Positions 1 through 8,257 are shown, counted from the stretch's first letter. The stretch: 64,000 nucleotides of DNA from Pseudanabaena sp. lw0831 (GCF_016584665.1 NZ_BBJB01000023.1:1-64000); one strand, 5' to 3'. Translations and numbers: made by a program. Notes: generated by a model from the sequence alone, not told the origin.

Positions 1-523
1 AACGGATTAATTCCCCATGTTCAAAACCTCGGTCGGCAAGTAAGGTCACCGTGCTTTGCGGTGGCAATAGGGTGAGTACTTGTTCTAATACTGGACGATA
101 ATCCTCAAAGCCAACTGTGGCACTGCGATGTTCCAGCACTACTTGCGCCAAGCCAATCGACCTTCCTCCCCAAATCAAGCATACTTCTATTAAACAAAAT
201 TTATCCCACAGCATACTCGTATCTAGAACCAGTTCTAACGATGCTCCTGCAAATGCTTGCAGAAAGTGCTTCAGCAATGGGTTATAGAATGTTTCAGGGA
301 TGATGTGCGGATTATGCACAAAGTAGTTTAGTCTTTCCATTTGGCTCCTTGCTTTGCAGTCCCGATGGCTCAAATAGGGCAACCAATGACTAAGACTTGC
401 ACTTCCTGATTGTAATATTGCGGCTACTGCCTCAGCAAATCCTTGCAGATGTCGTTTGTCTTTTGGCTTAATCCATTGACGCATTTGTTGTTGTAGTTGA
501 AGATAGAGGTGGGGTATTTGCAT
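1..523 (-). CDS. Partial DDE transposase (IS4-like), cut by the left edge of the window
   Basis: An open frame of 174 codons runs leftward from an ATG at 523 to the window edge with no stop, so only the N-terminal part is visible. It has the pattern of a DDE-type transposase: a first acidic position at Asp101 in LDTSMLW and a second at Asp164 in LADRGFEHGEL. The final Glu would lie outside the window. The N-terminus, with a Trp/Lys-rich start and a conserved HWLPYLSHRD-type segment, resembles cyanobacterial IS4-superfamily transposases. Its upstream (right) end must lie between 524 and about 630, next to a truncated-looking gene, which suggests the element inserted there. The terminal inverted repeat could not be identified because the other end is missing. 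The transposase class is fairly sure; the exact IS family is not. Confidence 0.75.
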   Translation of the reverse strand, partial: MQIPHLYLQLQQQMRQWIKPKDKRHLQGFAEAVAAILQSGSASLSHWLPYLSHRDCKARSQMERLNYFVHNPHIIPETFYNPLLKHFLQAFAGASLELVLDTSMLWDKFCLIEVCLIWGGRSIGLAQVVLEHRSATVGFEDYRPVLEQVLTLLPPQSTVTLLADRGFEHGELIR

Positions 524-632
524 GAGAACTTTTGTTGAGGAACTTGAGTATCTCATGTTTTGCCCTTTCCCTATCTCCTGTCTCATTATGAGAATCTATG
601 TGTGTCAATGCTTTCAAGACTTTTCTGCACCA
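524..632. mobile_element. Probable right end of the insertion sequence
   Basis: These 109 bases lie between the transposase start and the stop of the next gene. They should contain the transposase promoter and the right terminal repeat of the element. A short palindrome (TCTCAT-TA-TGAGA) sits near 580. The boundary cannot be placed without the other end of the element. Confidence 0.35.
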
Positions 633-965
633 CTAAGCTCCACTAATAACAAGATCGTATTGTGCAGATGGAGAACGAAAACTTTTAACATTTGTATAGC
701 CTCGCAAACCACAAAAACAAATTAAAGCGATCTCTTCTAACAGATAACCAGCTTTTGTTATTTCTTCTTGTTTTGGTTTTGGTAAATCCAAAAATATTTT
801 GAGTTGATTTAGATACTCATCTAAAAGAGGAATTGGTATATATAAATGTGAGACACAACGACTAACTGCTAGTTCTGGAATATTTTTCCCTTGCTTTCTT
901 AGTTCTTCCAGTTGTTCTAAAACTTCAGCAAATTGGTCACATAGTTGTTCTACTGACAAACTCAT
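633..965 (-). CDS. Unknown protein with nuclease-like C-terminus, probably truncated
   Basis: This 110-residue protein is the last gene of a three-gene minus-strand operon. Its ATG overlaps the stop of the preceding gene by 4 bp (ATGA), which implies coupled translation. Residues 1-60 look helical. The end, GLRGYTNVKSFRSPSAQYDL (85-104) followed by VISGA, resembles the core of a restriction-endonuclease-like fold, with Asp104 in a DLVISG strand, but the expected downstream ExK strand is missing. The same frame stays open for about 50 codons past the TAG stop, reading WCRKVLKALTHIDSHNE. This suggests a longer gene interrupted by a nonsense change and then by the neighbouring insertion sequence. 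The nuclease reading is from memory of such motifs and is uncertain. It could also be an intact small protein. Confidence 0.5.
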   Translation of the reverse strand: MSLSVEQLCDQFAEVLEQLEELRKQGKNIPELAVSRCVSHLYIPIPLLDEYLNQLKIFLDLPKPKQEEITKAGYLLEEIALICFCGLRGYTNVKSFRSPSAQYDLVISGA

Positions 966-1324
966 ATAAATTCAATTGGGTCAAGTGCTGTAACCCTAAC
1001 ATCAAAAGATAGCTCAGAATAATCCTCTACTTCTTCTTCACACAAAGAACAATGCCAAGGTAGTTTGGGGAATCCAGTGCCGTATGGAATTGCACCTGCT
1101 GGAACAGATGGATCACAATTATGATAAATGAGCAAAGAACTTTTAGTTCGCTCAGAAAGCCCTAAAAGTGTCAGTATCAGTAACGCCGTAGAGTATTTTA
1201 ATCCTAAGCTTGCAGCGAGTTGATGAGGCATCATATTACTACCTGCTTGACTAAAGTGTTTGCTAAGTAATAATTTTTGATAATCATCTAACTTTATTGA
1301 ATCGTCACAAGTAAAAAGAGTCAT
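962..1324 (-). CDS. Unknown protein with a short zinc-type CxxC motif
   Basis: The 120-residue product is the middle gene of the three-gene operon. A strong AGGAG lies 6 bases before the ATG, and the start overlaps the end of the upstream gene by 20 bp. Residues 15-60 (QKLLLSKHF, PHQLAASLGLKYSTALLILT) look like a winged-helix or helix-turn-helix segment. Residues 90-96 (WHCSLCE) give a CxxC pair that could hold half of a zinc site. I do not recognise the family. The tight overlaps on both sides mean it works with its two neighbours. A regulatory or adaptor role in a small defence-like system is a guess from its layout beside a transposase and a toxin-antitoxin pair. Confidence 0.55.
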   Translation of the reverse strand: MTLFTCDDSIKLDDYQKLLLSKHFSQAGSNMMPHQLAASLGLKYSTALLILTLLGLSERTKSSLLIYHNCDPSVPAGAIPYGTGFPKLPWHCSLCEEEVEDYSELSFDVRVTALDPIEFI

Positions 1325-2465
1325 CTTTTTCTCCTAACTCAATCTCATTTATTAAGAAGTCTAACGCTCCAGTACTACCTCCGTATTCTATATAGCAATG
1401 CAAATGGATTAAAGCATCTGGCTGCTCTGATTTAGGTTTAGCACCAAAATAGCAATGCGCTTTGAAAACAAATTCTTTTTTATGTTCTTTGTCAGATATT
1501 TCATTACCAGTAATTACATTTCGTCTATCCAATCGAAACTCATAAGACTTAGTACCCCACTCTCGTATGATTGTTCTTAAAATTGCGTTTTCAACATCAG
1601 AGAATTTGGGCGAATCCTCTAATGCCTCTAATCCTAGTGATTCAATAGCAGATTTAGCTAATTGTTTTGAAAGTGCCTGTAATCCACTAACGTCAATGTC
1701 AGAACTTCCAGAACTACGGGCATTTAGAGCTACCCCAGACGCTTCAGCACGAATACGCAAATGCGCCCATTCATACTTAAAACCTCCTATTGCTTTATTA
1801 AGATATTTATCCCATAAATCTGATAATACAAGTTTATATAAGTTTGGATTTTCCCACTCTCCCTTAAATAGTTCTTTTAGCTCATCAAAAAACTGAGGGA
1901 TATATTTCCAATATGTAAATTGATTTTGTTTTAGAGTTTCATCATTATCCTCATAGACAGAACTGCTAAATCCATTCCAATGTAATGAAATATATCCATC
2001 CCCAATCTCAGCAGCTACCATCCAGCGAATATTTTGACTGAGATCTAATTTGCGGGCTTCACCTATACCAATAAAAGAGGGATTGGAGACTTTATGAACT
2101 CGGATGTACCATTTCTTATTTCTCTCTTTATTAAAAATCGTACCATACCACTTCTCATCTCCAAAATTCCTGAGTAAAAATGCAACATCAGCAAGTTGAG
2201 GTTCTTCTAAGTGCTTACCCACTTGAAAGCTTAACCATTGTTTAGGCTGTTCTATATATGCTAACAAAACGTCATTTTCAGAAATCACACCATCATTTAG
2301 TGCATATATAATTTCATTAACCAAACCTTCCTTTCCCTGACTAGTTTTTCCTGAAGGGAATATTTTTTTTAGCGTGCTGGTAGTAAATTCAGGGCTTGCC
2401 AAAAAATGACGGAGAAAATCTATGCCAGAAAATCCATTATCAACAAAAGCTTTAACACCACTCAT
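1305..2465 (-). CDS. Unknown 386-residue protein, first gene of a three-gene operon
   Basis: This protein opens the minus-strand operon and has no recognised family. It begins with an acidic/aromatic segment (SGIDFLRHFLASPEFTTSTL) and has a central region rich in Trp and Tyr, including SLHWNGFSSSVY. A Ser-rich stretch (ARSSGSSDIDVSG, around 249-261) precedes a C-terminal part with paired strands (IHLHCYIEYGG). No Walker, helicase, methylase or nuclease signature is visible. It overlaps the next gene by 20 bp. The low-GC codon use differs little from its neighbours. The product may be a sensor or structural component of the operon. Confidence is high that it is a gene and low about its function. 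Confidence 0.6.
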   Translation of the reverse strand: MSGVKAFVDNGFSGIDFLRHFLASPEFTTSTLKKIFPSGKTSQGKEGLVNEIIYALNDGVISENDVLLAYIEQPKQWLSFQVGKHLEEPQLADVAFLLRNFGDEKWYGTIFNKERNKKWYIRVHKVSNPSFIGIGEARKLDLSQNIRWMVAAEIGDGYISLHWNGFSSSVYEDNDETLKQNQFTYWKYIPQFFDELKELFKGEWENPNLYKLVLSDLWDKYLNKAIGGFKYEWAHLRIRAEASGVALNARSSGSSDIDVSGLQALSKQLAKSAIESLGLEALEDSPKFSDVENAILRTIIREWGTKSYEFRLDRRNVITGNEISDKEHKKEFVFKAHCYFGAKPKSEQPDALIHLHCYIEYGGSTGALDFLINEIELGEKDDSFYL

Positions 2466-2667
2466 ACTTTATTAGACTAAATAATGTAAGCATTGTATTA
2501 CCAAAACCTTAAAGATCAATACATCCATTTGCTATATTTAGCTAAGTTTATTTTTGCAACCATGGATATTTTGTGTATAAAATGTTCGTACAATAAACTA
2601 GATTGTGCTAAGGAAGGTTTGAGAAAAAGCTTTGAGATTAAAAGTGCTAATTTGATTAGCTCCACTA

Positions 2668-2707
2668 GCGATCGCACTTTACTTTCACAGAGATTAAAGA
2701 GGCGATC
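2668..2707 (+). repeat. 40-bp direct repeat, left copy
   Basis: This copy starts with GCGATCGCACTTTACTTTCA and ends in GAGGCGATC. It matches 3387-3426 at 38 of 40 positions in the same orientation. It lies 13 bp past the end of the toxin gene, so the toxin-antitoxin pair is exactly bracketed by the two copies. The rest of 2466-2720 shows no gene I can support. Confidence 0.85.
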
Positions 2708-2720
2708 TCTTCACGAAGTA

Positions 2721-3086
2721 TTACAAATCCAAAACCTGTCTTACTCCATCAATAATCGGCAAATATTCGTTAATATTTAGGCTGCCCAAATAGCCAATTA
2801 CCCTCTGTATATCTACCGCACGTATTTGGTCGCACAAAGCAACCGACTTTTGAGGCAGTCCCGCTGTTCCAGATGGAATAATTGGATATAGCACAGGATT
2901 TCTCTTACCCCAAACTCCGAACTGAGTAGTTAATGGAACCACAACCACAACAGAATAACGAACATCTCCCAAAGGTACACCAACAATAACAGCAGGTCTT
3001 CTCCCTTCCTGTTCATGTCCTTTAGGATTATGGGAAGGCAGGTTGACAAAAACAATATCACCACATTTGAGAGGCTGACTATTCAA
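2721..3086 (-). CDS. MazF/PemK-type endoribonuclease toxin
   Basis: The product is a type II toxin of the MazF/PemK family, expected to cleave RNA and be held inactive by the adjacent antitoxin. Diagnostic features are CGDIVFVNLP near the start (first beta strand) and HEQEGRRPAVIVGVP (the family's Glu-x2-GxRPAVIV motif). A VVVVPLTTQ strand and a C-terminal helix ending near DGVRQVLDL follow. The longer open frame overlaps the antitoxin by some 80 bp. I place the start at TTG 3086 (or ATT 3089), 5 bp after the antitoxin stop, with AGGA suitably upstream, giving about 121 residues, the normal family length. It sits directly downstream of the antitoxin as in most such operons. The exact start codon is uncertain. 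Confidence 0.82.
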   Translation of the reverse strand: MNSQPLKCGDIVFVNLPSHNPKGHEQEGRRPAVIVGVPLGDVRYSVVVVVPLTTQFGVWGKRNPVLYPIIPSGTAGLPQKSVALCDQIRAVDIQRVIGYLGSLNINEYLPIIDGVRQVLDL

Positions 3087-3091
3087 AATCT

Positions 3092-3343
3092 CTATCCTGC
3101 TTTTACCACTAAACCAATACCAGAAATATATTCCACTGGCTTCATACTGGGCATTCCACCCTCGCCCCAATCATACTCAGGTAAATTACCGCCTAAATCT
3201 GCATCTAACCAAGATTGAGACTCTAGATCATTTGGGGCAAAATTTTCTGTTTTTGATAACTCAGTCGCTAGAAACTGAATAGCCCTAAGCTTGTCGGAAG
3301 GGTTTAGTTTTTGCAGATTCGGCAATAACTCGGTGAAGGTCAT
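3092..3343 (-). CDS. Antitoxin partner of the MazF-type toxin
   Basis: This 83-residue protein precedes the toxin by 5 bp, the usual antitoxin-toxin order. It starts MTFTELLPNLQKLNPSDKLR, an amphipathic helical segment like that of cyanobacterial addiction-module antitoxins. Its acidic C-terminal half (LDADLGGNLPEYDWGEGG) could bind the basic toxin. No clear AbrB or ribbon-helix-helix motif is seen, so the family is unassigned and the role rests mainly on position. Autoregulation of the operon is typical of such pairs but no operator was identified. Both 40-bp direct repeats lie outside the pair, one upstream of this gene. Confidence 0.65.
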   Translation of the reverse strand: MTFTELLPNLQKLNPSDKLRAIQFLATELSKTENFAPNDLESQSWLDADLGGNLPEYDWGEGGMPSMKPVEYISGIGLVVKAG

Positions 3344-3386
3344 AATTGTAAACTCAGAATAACCGCTTACTTTATTTTACTTGCTG

Positions 3387-3426
3387 GCGATCGCACTTTA
3401 CTTTCACCGAGATTAGAGAGGCGATC
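3387..3426 (+). repeat. 40-bp direct repeat, right copy
   Basis: This is the second copy of the repeat at 2668-2707, with two mismatches (at repeat positions 22 and 31). It contains a complete HIP1 octamer at its start and another overlapping its end. It lies upstream of the antitoxin gene and just beyond the 3' end of the DUF815 ATPase gene. Confidence 0.85.
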
Positions 3427-3436
3427 GCATTACATT

Positions 3437-4771
3437 TCAACTCTTAAGTTCTAAATCTGCTTGCAAAAAATCGACAAATTGCTGGGCAGTACGACCCGAT
3501 TGACCATTATGGCGAGTAGCCCATTGCAAGGCGCGAAAATTGAGATCATCATCCAACAATTCAATACCTGCACGCTTTGCGAGGTGATGCACGATTTTGA
3601 GATAGATTTCTTGGTCGGCTTGCAGGAATGTCAGGGTTAAGCCAAAGCGATCGCTTAGAGATAACTTTTCCTGCATTGTGTCCCAAGGATTGACTTCTTT
3701 ACTATCGCTAAGATCTCTCAGGCTAGGGCGATCGCTAAAATATTCACGCAATAAATGACGACGATTGGAAGTTGCATAAACCAAAAGATTATTGGGCTGT
3801 GCAGAAAGGTTTCCTTCCAGAACTACCTTGAGAGCCTTATAGTCTTCGCTCTCTTCCTCAAAGGACAAGTCATCCACAAAAATGATAAATTTCTGTGGAA
3901 CTTGACGCAGAATCTCGGCAATGATGGGCAGATCTTTAAGATCATTTTTAGCGACTTCGACTAGACGTAAACCGCGATCGCGATAGGCATACATCAATGA
4001 CTTAACCATTGAAGATTTGCCAGTGCCTCGACTGCCATAGAGCAAGGTATGCAACCCATGATAGCCAGCTAAAAAAGCTTCTGTATTCTTGTACAGAGTC
4101 TGTCTTTGTGACTCGTAGCCGATTAGATCGGATAGCTGAACCAAATCGGGATAGGCAATCCCCTCCAGATGACCTTTGCACCAACGGAATGCATCGTAAT
4201 CAGTAAATATCCCTGTGCCTGAATGTTTGTAATAATTGGCTAACTCTGGCAAGAGTTGCGTCCAGTCATCGGTGGATTGAAATTTGAGAATCAGCGATCG
4301 CTTAACTTCCGAAAGTCTCGATATATTACTTTCTGACAATTGCAAGGTCACAGGGCGATCGCCAAAAGATTCTATACAATCAACTAGCTTATCTCCGCCC
4401 CAAAGACTAATCTCTTCTAGGACTTGGAGATCATGCTTGGCGGCAGCGACCAATGATTGAGATAACAACTTAAATTCTGTGGTTTGCGCTTGCTGACTAA
4501 AGGGATTTTCAGAGGTCAGAATTTGCGAAATTAGATAGTCTCGCCAATTGTAGCCTGTTGAGGCAATCGCCCGAAACCATCTTCCATAGGCAAATAAATA
4601 GCTAAGCCGCCGCGAGCTATTTTCATGACCATCTAAAGCGAAGTTGGCAAGGCTATGCAATAACTTCACATAGGCTTCCCACGTTTCTTGCTCTAAAACA
4701 TTTTGGTAAAGCAGTAATGAGGCGATTCTCACTTGCTTTGTATAAATCGATTGCCGCGTCTCTTCAAGCAT
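3437..4771 (-). CDS. DUF815-family AAA-type ATPase
   Basis: This 444-residue protein is a P-loop ATPase of the DUF815 type, a conserved family of unknown cellular role. Walker A is at 246-253 (GSRGTGKS), preceded by HGLHTLLY. Walker B is at 296-301 (FIIFVDD) and is followed by LSFEEESEDYKALK. A sensor-like Asn sits in VYATSNRRHLLREYF, and Arg residues follow that may serve as an arginine finger. The N-terminal 210 residues are helical and cyanobacterium-specific. The C-terminal lid includes ATRHNGQSGRTAQQFVDFLQ, typical of the family. The gene is about 35 bp downstream of a small conserved gene on the same strand, so the two may be cotranscribed. Family assignment is firm; function is unknown. 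Confidence 0.85.
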   Translation of the reverse strand: MLEETRQSIYTKQVRIASLLLYQNVLEQETWEAYVKLLHSLANFALDGHENSSRRLSYLFAYGRWFRAIASTGYNWRDYLISQILTSENPFSQQAQTTEFKLLSQSLVAAAKHDLQVLEEISLWGGDKLVDCIESFGDRPVTLQLSESNISRLSEVKRSLILKFQSTDDWTQLLPELANYYKHSGTGIFTDYDAFRWCKGHLEGIAYPDLVQLSDLIGYESQRQTLYKNTEAFLAGYHGLHTLLYGSRGTGKSSMVKSLMYAYRDRGLRLVEVAKNDLKDLPIIAEILRQVPQKFIIFVDDLSFEEESEDYKALKVVLEGNLSAQPNNLLVYATSNRRHLLREYFSDRPSLRDLSDSKEVNPWDTMQEKLSLSDRFGLTLTFLQADQEIYLKIVHHLAKRAGIELLDDDLNFRALQWATRHNGQSGRTAQQFVDFLQADLELKS

Positions 4772-4805
4772 ATCTACATCAAGTTAATTTCGTAAGGAAT
4801 GCACT

Positions 4806-5090
4806 TCACAAATAATCTTGAAACTCTTCCCATGTTATCCCTTGTTGGAGATAGTTAGGCTGATTTGGTTTATAGGGTGCGACGAGGCGATCAATGGTCA
4901 ATATTTCGGCGCGATCGCTAATTACTGACACATCAGGATCAAAGGCTGTCGATCGCATCAAAGAGCTTGAAAAGCCCTTGAAAATCATTACTTCATCAAG
5001 TTCATCATCAATTTTTAGCTTGACCAGTAAAACTTCTTGAGGATGGTTACTACTATATATTTCTAATTGTTGACCTTGATTTGCAGGCAT
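4806..5090 (-). CDS. Small conserved cyanobacterial protein
   Basis: This 94-residue acidic protein has the look of a small conserved cyanobacterial/plastid family. It has an N-terminal beta-rich part (LEIYSSNHPQEVLLVKLKID), a central FKGFSSSLMRSTAFDPDVSV segment, and ends in TWEEFQDYL. It has no signal peptide, membrane segment or catalytic motif. It precedes the DUF815 ATPase on the same strand with a short gap, which suggests cotranscription. I do not assign a function. Confidence 0.6.
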   Translation of the reverse strand: MPANQGQQLEIYSSNHPQEVLLVKLKIDDELDEVMIFKGFSSSLMRSTAFDPDVSVISDRAEILTIDRLVAPYKPNQPNYLQQGITWEEFQDYL

Positions 5091-5209
5091 AGTACAAATG
5101 ATTTTTATTTTAAGTTTAGGTTAGGCGGTGCAGATTTCTAGAATATATTAGGAACTCAGCCTGTAGTGATACTGTCAACAAAATAAAGTAATTTCAAAGT
5201 TTTTAGCAT

Positions 5210-6778
5210 ATGTGGAAACCTCGATCGCCCAAATTTGTGATCCATGCTTTACCGATCGCCATTCTGACCTTACCTTTAGTAAGCTTCTCAGCGATCGCGC
5301 AAAACACTTTTGGACTTGCTGGAGAGGATGGCAATCGCGGTCAAGATGGGCGCAATGGTCGAGATGGGCAAGACCTCAAAATTGTTGGTGATGGGAAGCC
5401 TGCTGCTTATAATCTCACAGGCACAATTGGCGAAGATGCTGAAGATGGAATTGCAGGGCGATCGGCTAGTAGTTGTGAGCAGCCTCGTCGGACTCAATTC
5501 TCTCTAATTGGTGCATCTGGTGGTAGTGGGGGCATCGGCGGTAATGGCGGCAATGGTGGACGTGGGGGCAATGCCACTATTTTTTACACTGATATTGCAG
5601 CGCTCCAGATGCTCGAAATCCTTAACAATGGCGGAAAGGGTGGGCGTAATGGCCGCGGCGCTCTCGGTGGAAAGGGTTGTGACTGCCAAGAAACTTCTTG
5701 GACAATTACGACCTGTACTACAGAAGTCGAGCGCAGATCAGCTAAAGATCCAAATGCTCCTTGGCAACATTATTCTAGCCATTCGAGAGTTTGCTCAACA
5801 TCAGGCGACAATTTTGGGGAGAACATTTTGTCTAGTCTTTTAAGTAATGTTTTGCCATCTTCAAAACAACCTAGCAGCGATGGTAATTGGGTCTATCGCA
5901 GTAAAAAGGAACAATCCAGCAGTGCTTCTTATTCTTGTCAGAGTGGTCGCGATGGACTGACAAGTAATAACGGACTTGAAGGAAAAACTGGTCCCTATGG
6001 ACAAATTACACTTGTACCGCGTTTAGATATTCCTGCGGAGATTACAAGCGATCGCGCTGCTCTCGGAATAGCGATCGGCAAAAAAGTGGGACTAATTAAA
6101 AATATTTGGGTTGAGAGAAGTGGCTTGACACGTCTACTTCGGGCTAGTTCTGACGTGCCAGATACATACACCTATCTCAAAGATACGGCACGACTTTTTT
6201 ATCGATTTGATTGGGCGGCAAAAGAAACTCCTGTGGCTTTAGGAGTCGATCTCGTCGAAATTGGGGCAAAGGTAAATGTCCGCAATGAGAATGCAGAGCT
6301 TGAATACCAACTACCAGGAACATTGGAATATCAAGTTATTCCTGAGAATAATCTTCAAGTGGTGAAGATTACAGGCGGGTTTAATCCAGATCGTGTTAGT
6401 TCATTCCAATTGCAAACTATCTCAGGTGTTGGCACTGATAATCAATTAATACTTAGCGATCGCGGAAATGTGCGCGAGTTACTCAAAGAGACACAAATCG
6501 AAGTGGAATGTTTTAGTAAGCAATCGGCAACGGGTGTAGTCGCTGGCGATTATGTTAAACGTCGCAAGGTTACCTTCAAAATTCCACCGAAACTAGAGCC
6601 TAGCGAGGGAGCGAAAGTTAATGGCAATAGTTACACTTTGCCCGTTGGTCGTTATTGCTCACCTTGGCTAAAAGCTGATTACAATGCAGCTTATGGAATT
6701 GTGATCAATCAAACCACCAAGAGCGGCGCAAAATATAATCAAAGTATCGACTCTGCTTTTATCGTTGGGAAAAACTAA
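5210..6778 (+). CDS. Secreted Gly-rich, collagen-like protein
   Basis: The 522-residue product starts with a basic n-region and a hydrophobic stretch ending SFSAIAQ, a good Sec signal peptide of about 30 residues. Residues 34-60 carry collagen-like G-x-D/N-G steps (GEDGNRGQDGRNGRDGQD). A second Gly-rich run around 100-120 (GGIGGNGGNGGRGGN) follows, and more at 138-155. A cysteine-containing segment (CDCQETSW, then CTTE, CSTSGD, SCQSGRDG) suggests disulphides. The C-terminal 250 residues look like mixed beta structure. It is likely an exported surface or sheath component. Its stop overlaps the next ATG by one base (TAATG), which couples it to a nuclease-like gene. No enzymatic motif is seen. 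Confidence 0.65.
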   Translation: MWKPRSPKFVIHALPIAILTLPLVSFSAIAQNTFGLAGEDGNRGQDGRNGRDGQDLKIVGDGKPAAYNLTGTIGEDAEDGIAGRSASSCEQPRRTQFSLIGASGGSGGIGGNGGNGGRGGNATIFYTDIAALQMLEILNNGGKGGRNGRGALGGKGCDCQETSWTITTCTTEVERRSAKDPNAPWQHYSSHSRVCSTSGDNFGENILSSLLSNVLPSSKQPSSDGNWVYRSKKEQSSSASYSCQSGRDGLTSNNGLEGKTGPYGQITLVPRLDIPAEITSDRAALGIAIGKKVGLIKNIWVERSGLTRLLRASSDVPDTYTYLKDTARLFYRFDWAAKETPVALGVDLVEIGAKVNVRNENAELEYQLPGTLEYQVIPENNLQVVKITGGFNPDRVSSFQLQTISGVGTDNQLILSDRGNVRELLKETQIEVECFSKQSATGVVAGDYVKRRKVTFKIPPKLEPSEGAKVNGNSYTLPVGRYCSPWLKADYNAAYGIVINQTTKSGAKYNQSIDSAFIVGKN

Positions 6779-7425
6779 TGGTTGTTAGTACAGGAATTAC
6801 AGACGCAATTCATAGTTTGAACGATTTAAGCGATCGCTTAAATTTACGTCAAGCTGATAGCGACAATTTTTTTAGCGAATGGGAAGAAAACTTTCCAGAA
6901 CTAACTGAGTTAGAAACAGCAGGTGTTGCTAAGCTCAAACAGCGTTATGACTATCAAAGAATGGATGGGCTATTATTAGAAGGCACTATTCAAGTCGCTG
7001 TAGTATCTCCTTTGTTAGAGCTAGCAGGATTTCTCGATGCTCCATATCGGATGTATTCGCCCTACGGAATTATGTTAGAGCTTGATGATTCCGAGGAAAT
7101 ATTACGTGGCTTTATCGATATGCTCGTTATTCAACAAAAACTCTGGATTTTAGTAGTCGAGTCTAAACGGACTAGTATTTCTGTGCTAGCAGCTATACCG
7201 CAGTTATTGGCTTATATGTTGGCAAGTCCCAATGGACAAAGTGCTAAGCCATCTTACGGTTTAGCTACCAATGGGGATGAATTTGTATTCCTGAAGCTAA
7301 CCCATGATGATGCGCCTCAATATGATGTATCGCGTACTTTTTCCTTATTTCCTAGACAACATGAACTCCGTAAAGTCCTCCAAATCCTCAAGCGATTGGG
7401 GCTAGCTGTACTGGAAGCGCTGTAA
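6778..7425 (+). CDS. Solo HsdR-N-like PD-(D/E)XK nuclease-domain protein
   Basis: This 215-residue protein resembles the N-terminal nuclease domain of type I restriction subunit R, present in cyanobacteria as a stand-alone protein. The core reads GFIDMLVIQQKLWILVVESK: an Asp strand followed by an E-S-K triad, the PD-(D/E)XK pattern. Next come a helix with IPQLLAYMLASP and SYGLATNGDEFVFLKL, which is typical of this group. There is no helicase domain, and no HsdM or HsdS gene is nearby, so this is not a restriction system. Translation is coupled to the upstream secreted protein through TAATG. Whether it cuts DNA in the cell is unknown. Confidence 0.7.
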   Translation: MVVSTGITDAIHSLNDLSDRLNLRQADSDNFFSEWEENFPELTELETAGVAKLKQRYDYQRMDGLLLEGTIQVAVVSPLLELAGFLDAPYRMYSPYGIMLELDDSEEILRGFIDMLVIQQKLWILVVESKRTSISVLAAIPQLLAYMLASPNGQSAKPSYGLATNGDEFVFLKLTHDDAPQYDVSRTFSLFPRQHELRKVLQILKRLGLAVLEAL

Positions 7426-7561
7426 ATAAATAATGGTTTTGGCGAACTGATGATCAATAGGATTTACAGTGCTATAGGCACTATAAATCTTAAGTTGAGT
7501 AGTTTTAAGGCCCCTTCTATGAGATTCTGGTATCAATACAGACTATGCACAATCTGCAAAA

Positions 7562-8257
7562 ATGCTTATGAGTTCGATTCGTGTTGTCCTAATTGAAGAC
7601 CATGACCTGACCCGCATGGGCATGAAGATCGCCTTGCAACAGCAGGGAGAACTTGTGTTTGTTGGCGAAGCTGCCACGGGCGCGGAAGGTGTGTCTCTGG
7701 TAAATAGCCAACATCCTGATGTGGCGATCGTTGATTTGGGCTTGCCTGATATGGATGGCGTAGAAGTAACGCGCCAAATCAAGGCGGCGGCTACTGATGC
7801 AGGACGAGCCACTAAAGTTTTAATTTTGACCTTGACCGATAGCCAAGAAACCGTACTCGCTGCTTTTGCCGCAGGTGCAGATTCCTACTGCATCAAAGAT
7901 ATTAGTTCCGAAAATCTGGTGCAAGCACTGAAGCTAACTGCTGAGGGCAACTCATGGATCGATCCTGCGATCGCAAGTATTGTCTTACAGCAGGTACGTC
8001 GTCGCGAAGCAACTGTGGAAATTGATGCTGCTGAGGCAGACTACAAGCAAGTCCTTGCCGCTACGCCATTAACTGAGCGTGAGCTAGAAGTGCTATCTGA
8101 GATTGTCAATGGCAATAGCAATGCCGAGATTGCTGAGCGCCTTTACATTACAGTGGGCACTGTCAAAACCCATGTACGCAATATTTTGAACAAGCTATGC
8201 GCTGATGATCGCACTCAAGCCGCCGTCCGCGCCCTCAGAGCAGGATTAGTTAAATAA
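7562..8257 (+). CDS. NarL/LuxR-type response regulator, probably Rre1/Ycf29
   Basis: This is a two-component transcription regulator of 231 residues. The receiver domain (6-125) has acidic Glu12/Asp13, phospho-acceptor Asp58 (IVDLG), a Thr near 90-92 and Lys112 (YCIKDI). The C-terminal LuxR-type HTH (about 165-228) shows LTERELEVLSEIVNGNSNAE and VGTVKTHVRNILNKL. The overall sequence matches the cyanobacterial Rre1/Ycf29 group, known from other cyanobacteria to act with Hik2-like kinases in stress responses. The name is a likely rather than proven match. A second ATG at 7568 (MSSIRVV) is an equally good start. The gene stands alone and ends in a strong hairpin that begins within its last codons. 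Confidence 0.85.
   Translation: MLMSSIRVVLIEDHDLTRMGMKIALQQQGELVFVGEAATGAEGVSLVNSQHPDVAIVDLGLPDMDGVEVTRQIKAAATDAGRATKVLILTLTDSQETVLAAFAAGADSYCIKDISSENLVQALKLTAEGNSWIDPAIASIVLQQVRRREATVEIDAAEADYKQVLAATPLTERELEVLSEIVNGNSNAEIAERLYITVGTVKTHVRNILNKLCADDRTQAAVRALRAGLVK

Noticed and set aside
2493-2780. 95-codon plus-strand open frame between the island and the toxin gene
   Set aside because: It has no recognisable motif, contains the direct repeat, and overlaps the toxin on the other strand.
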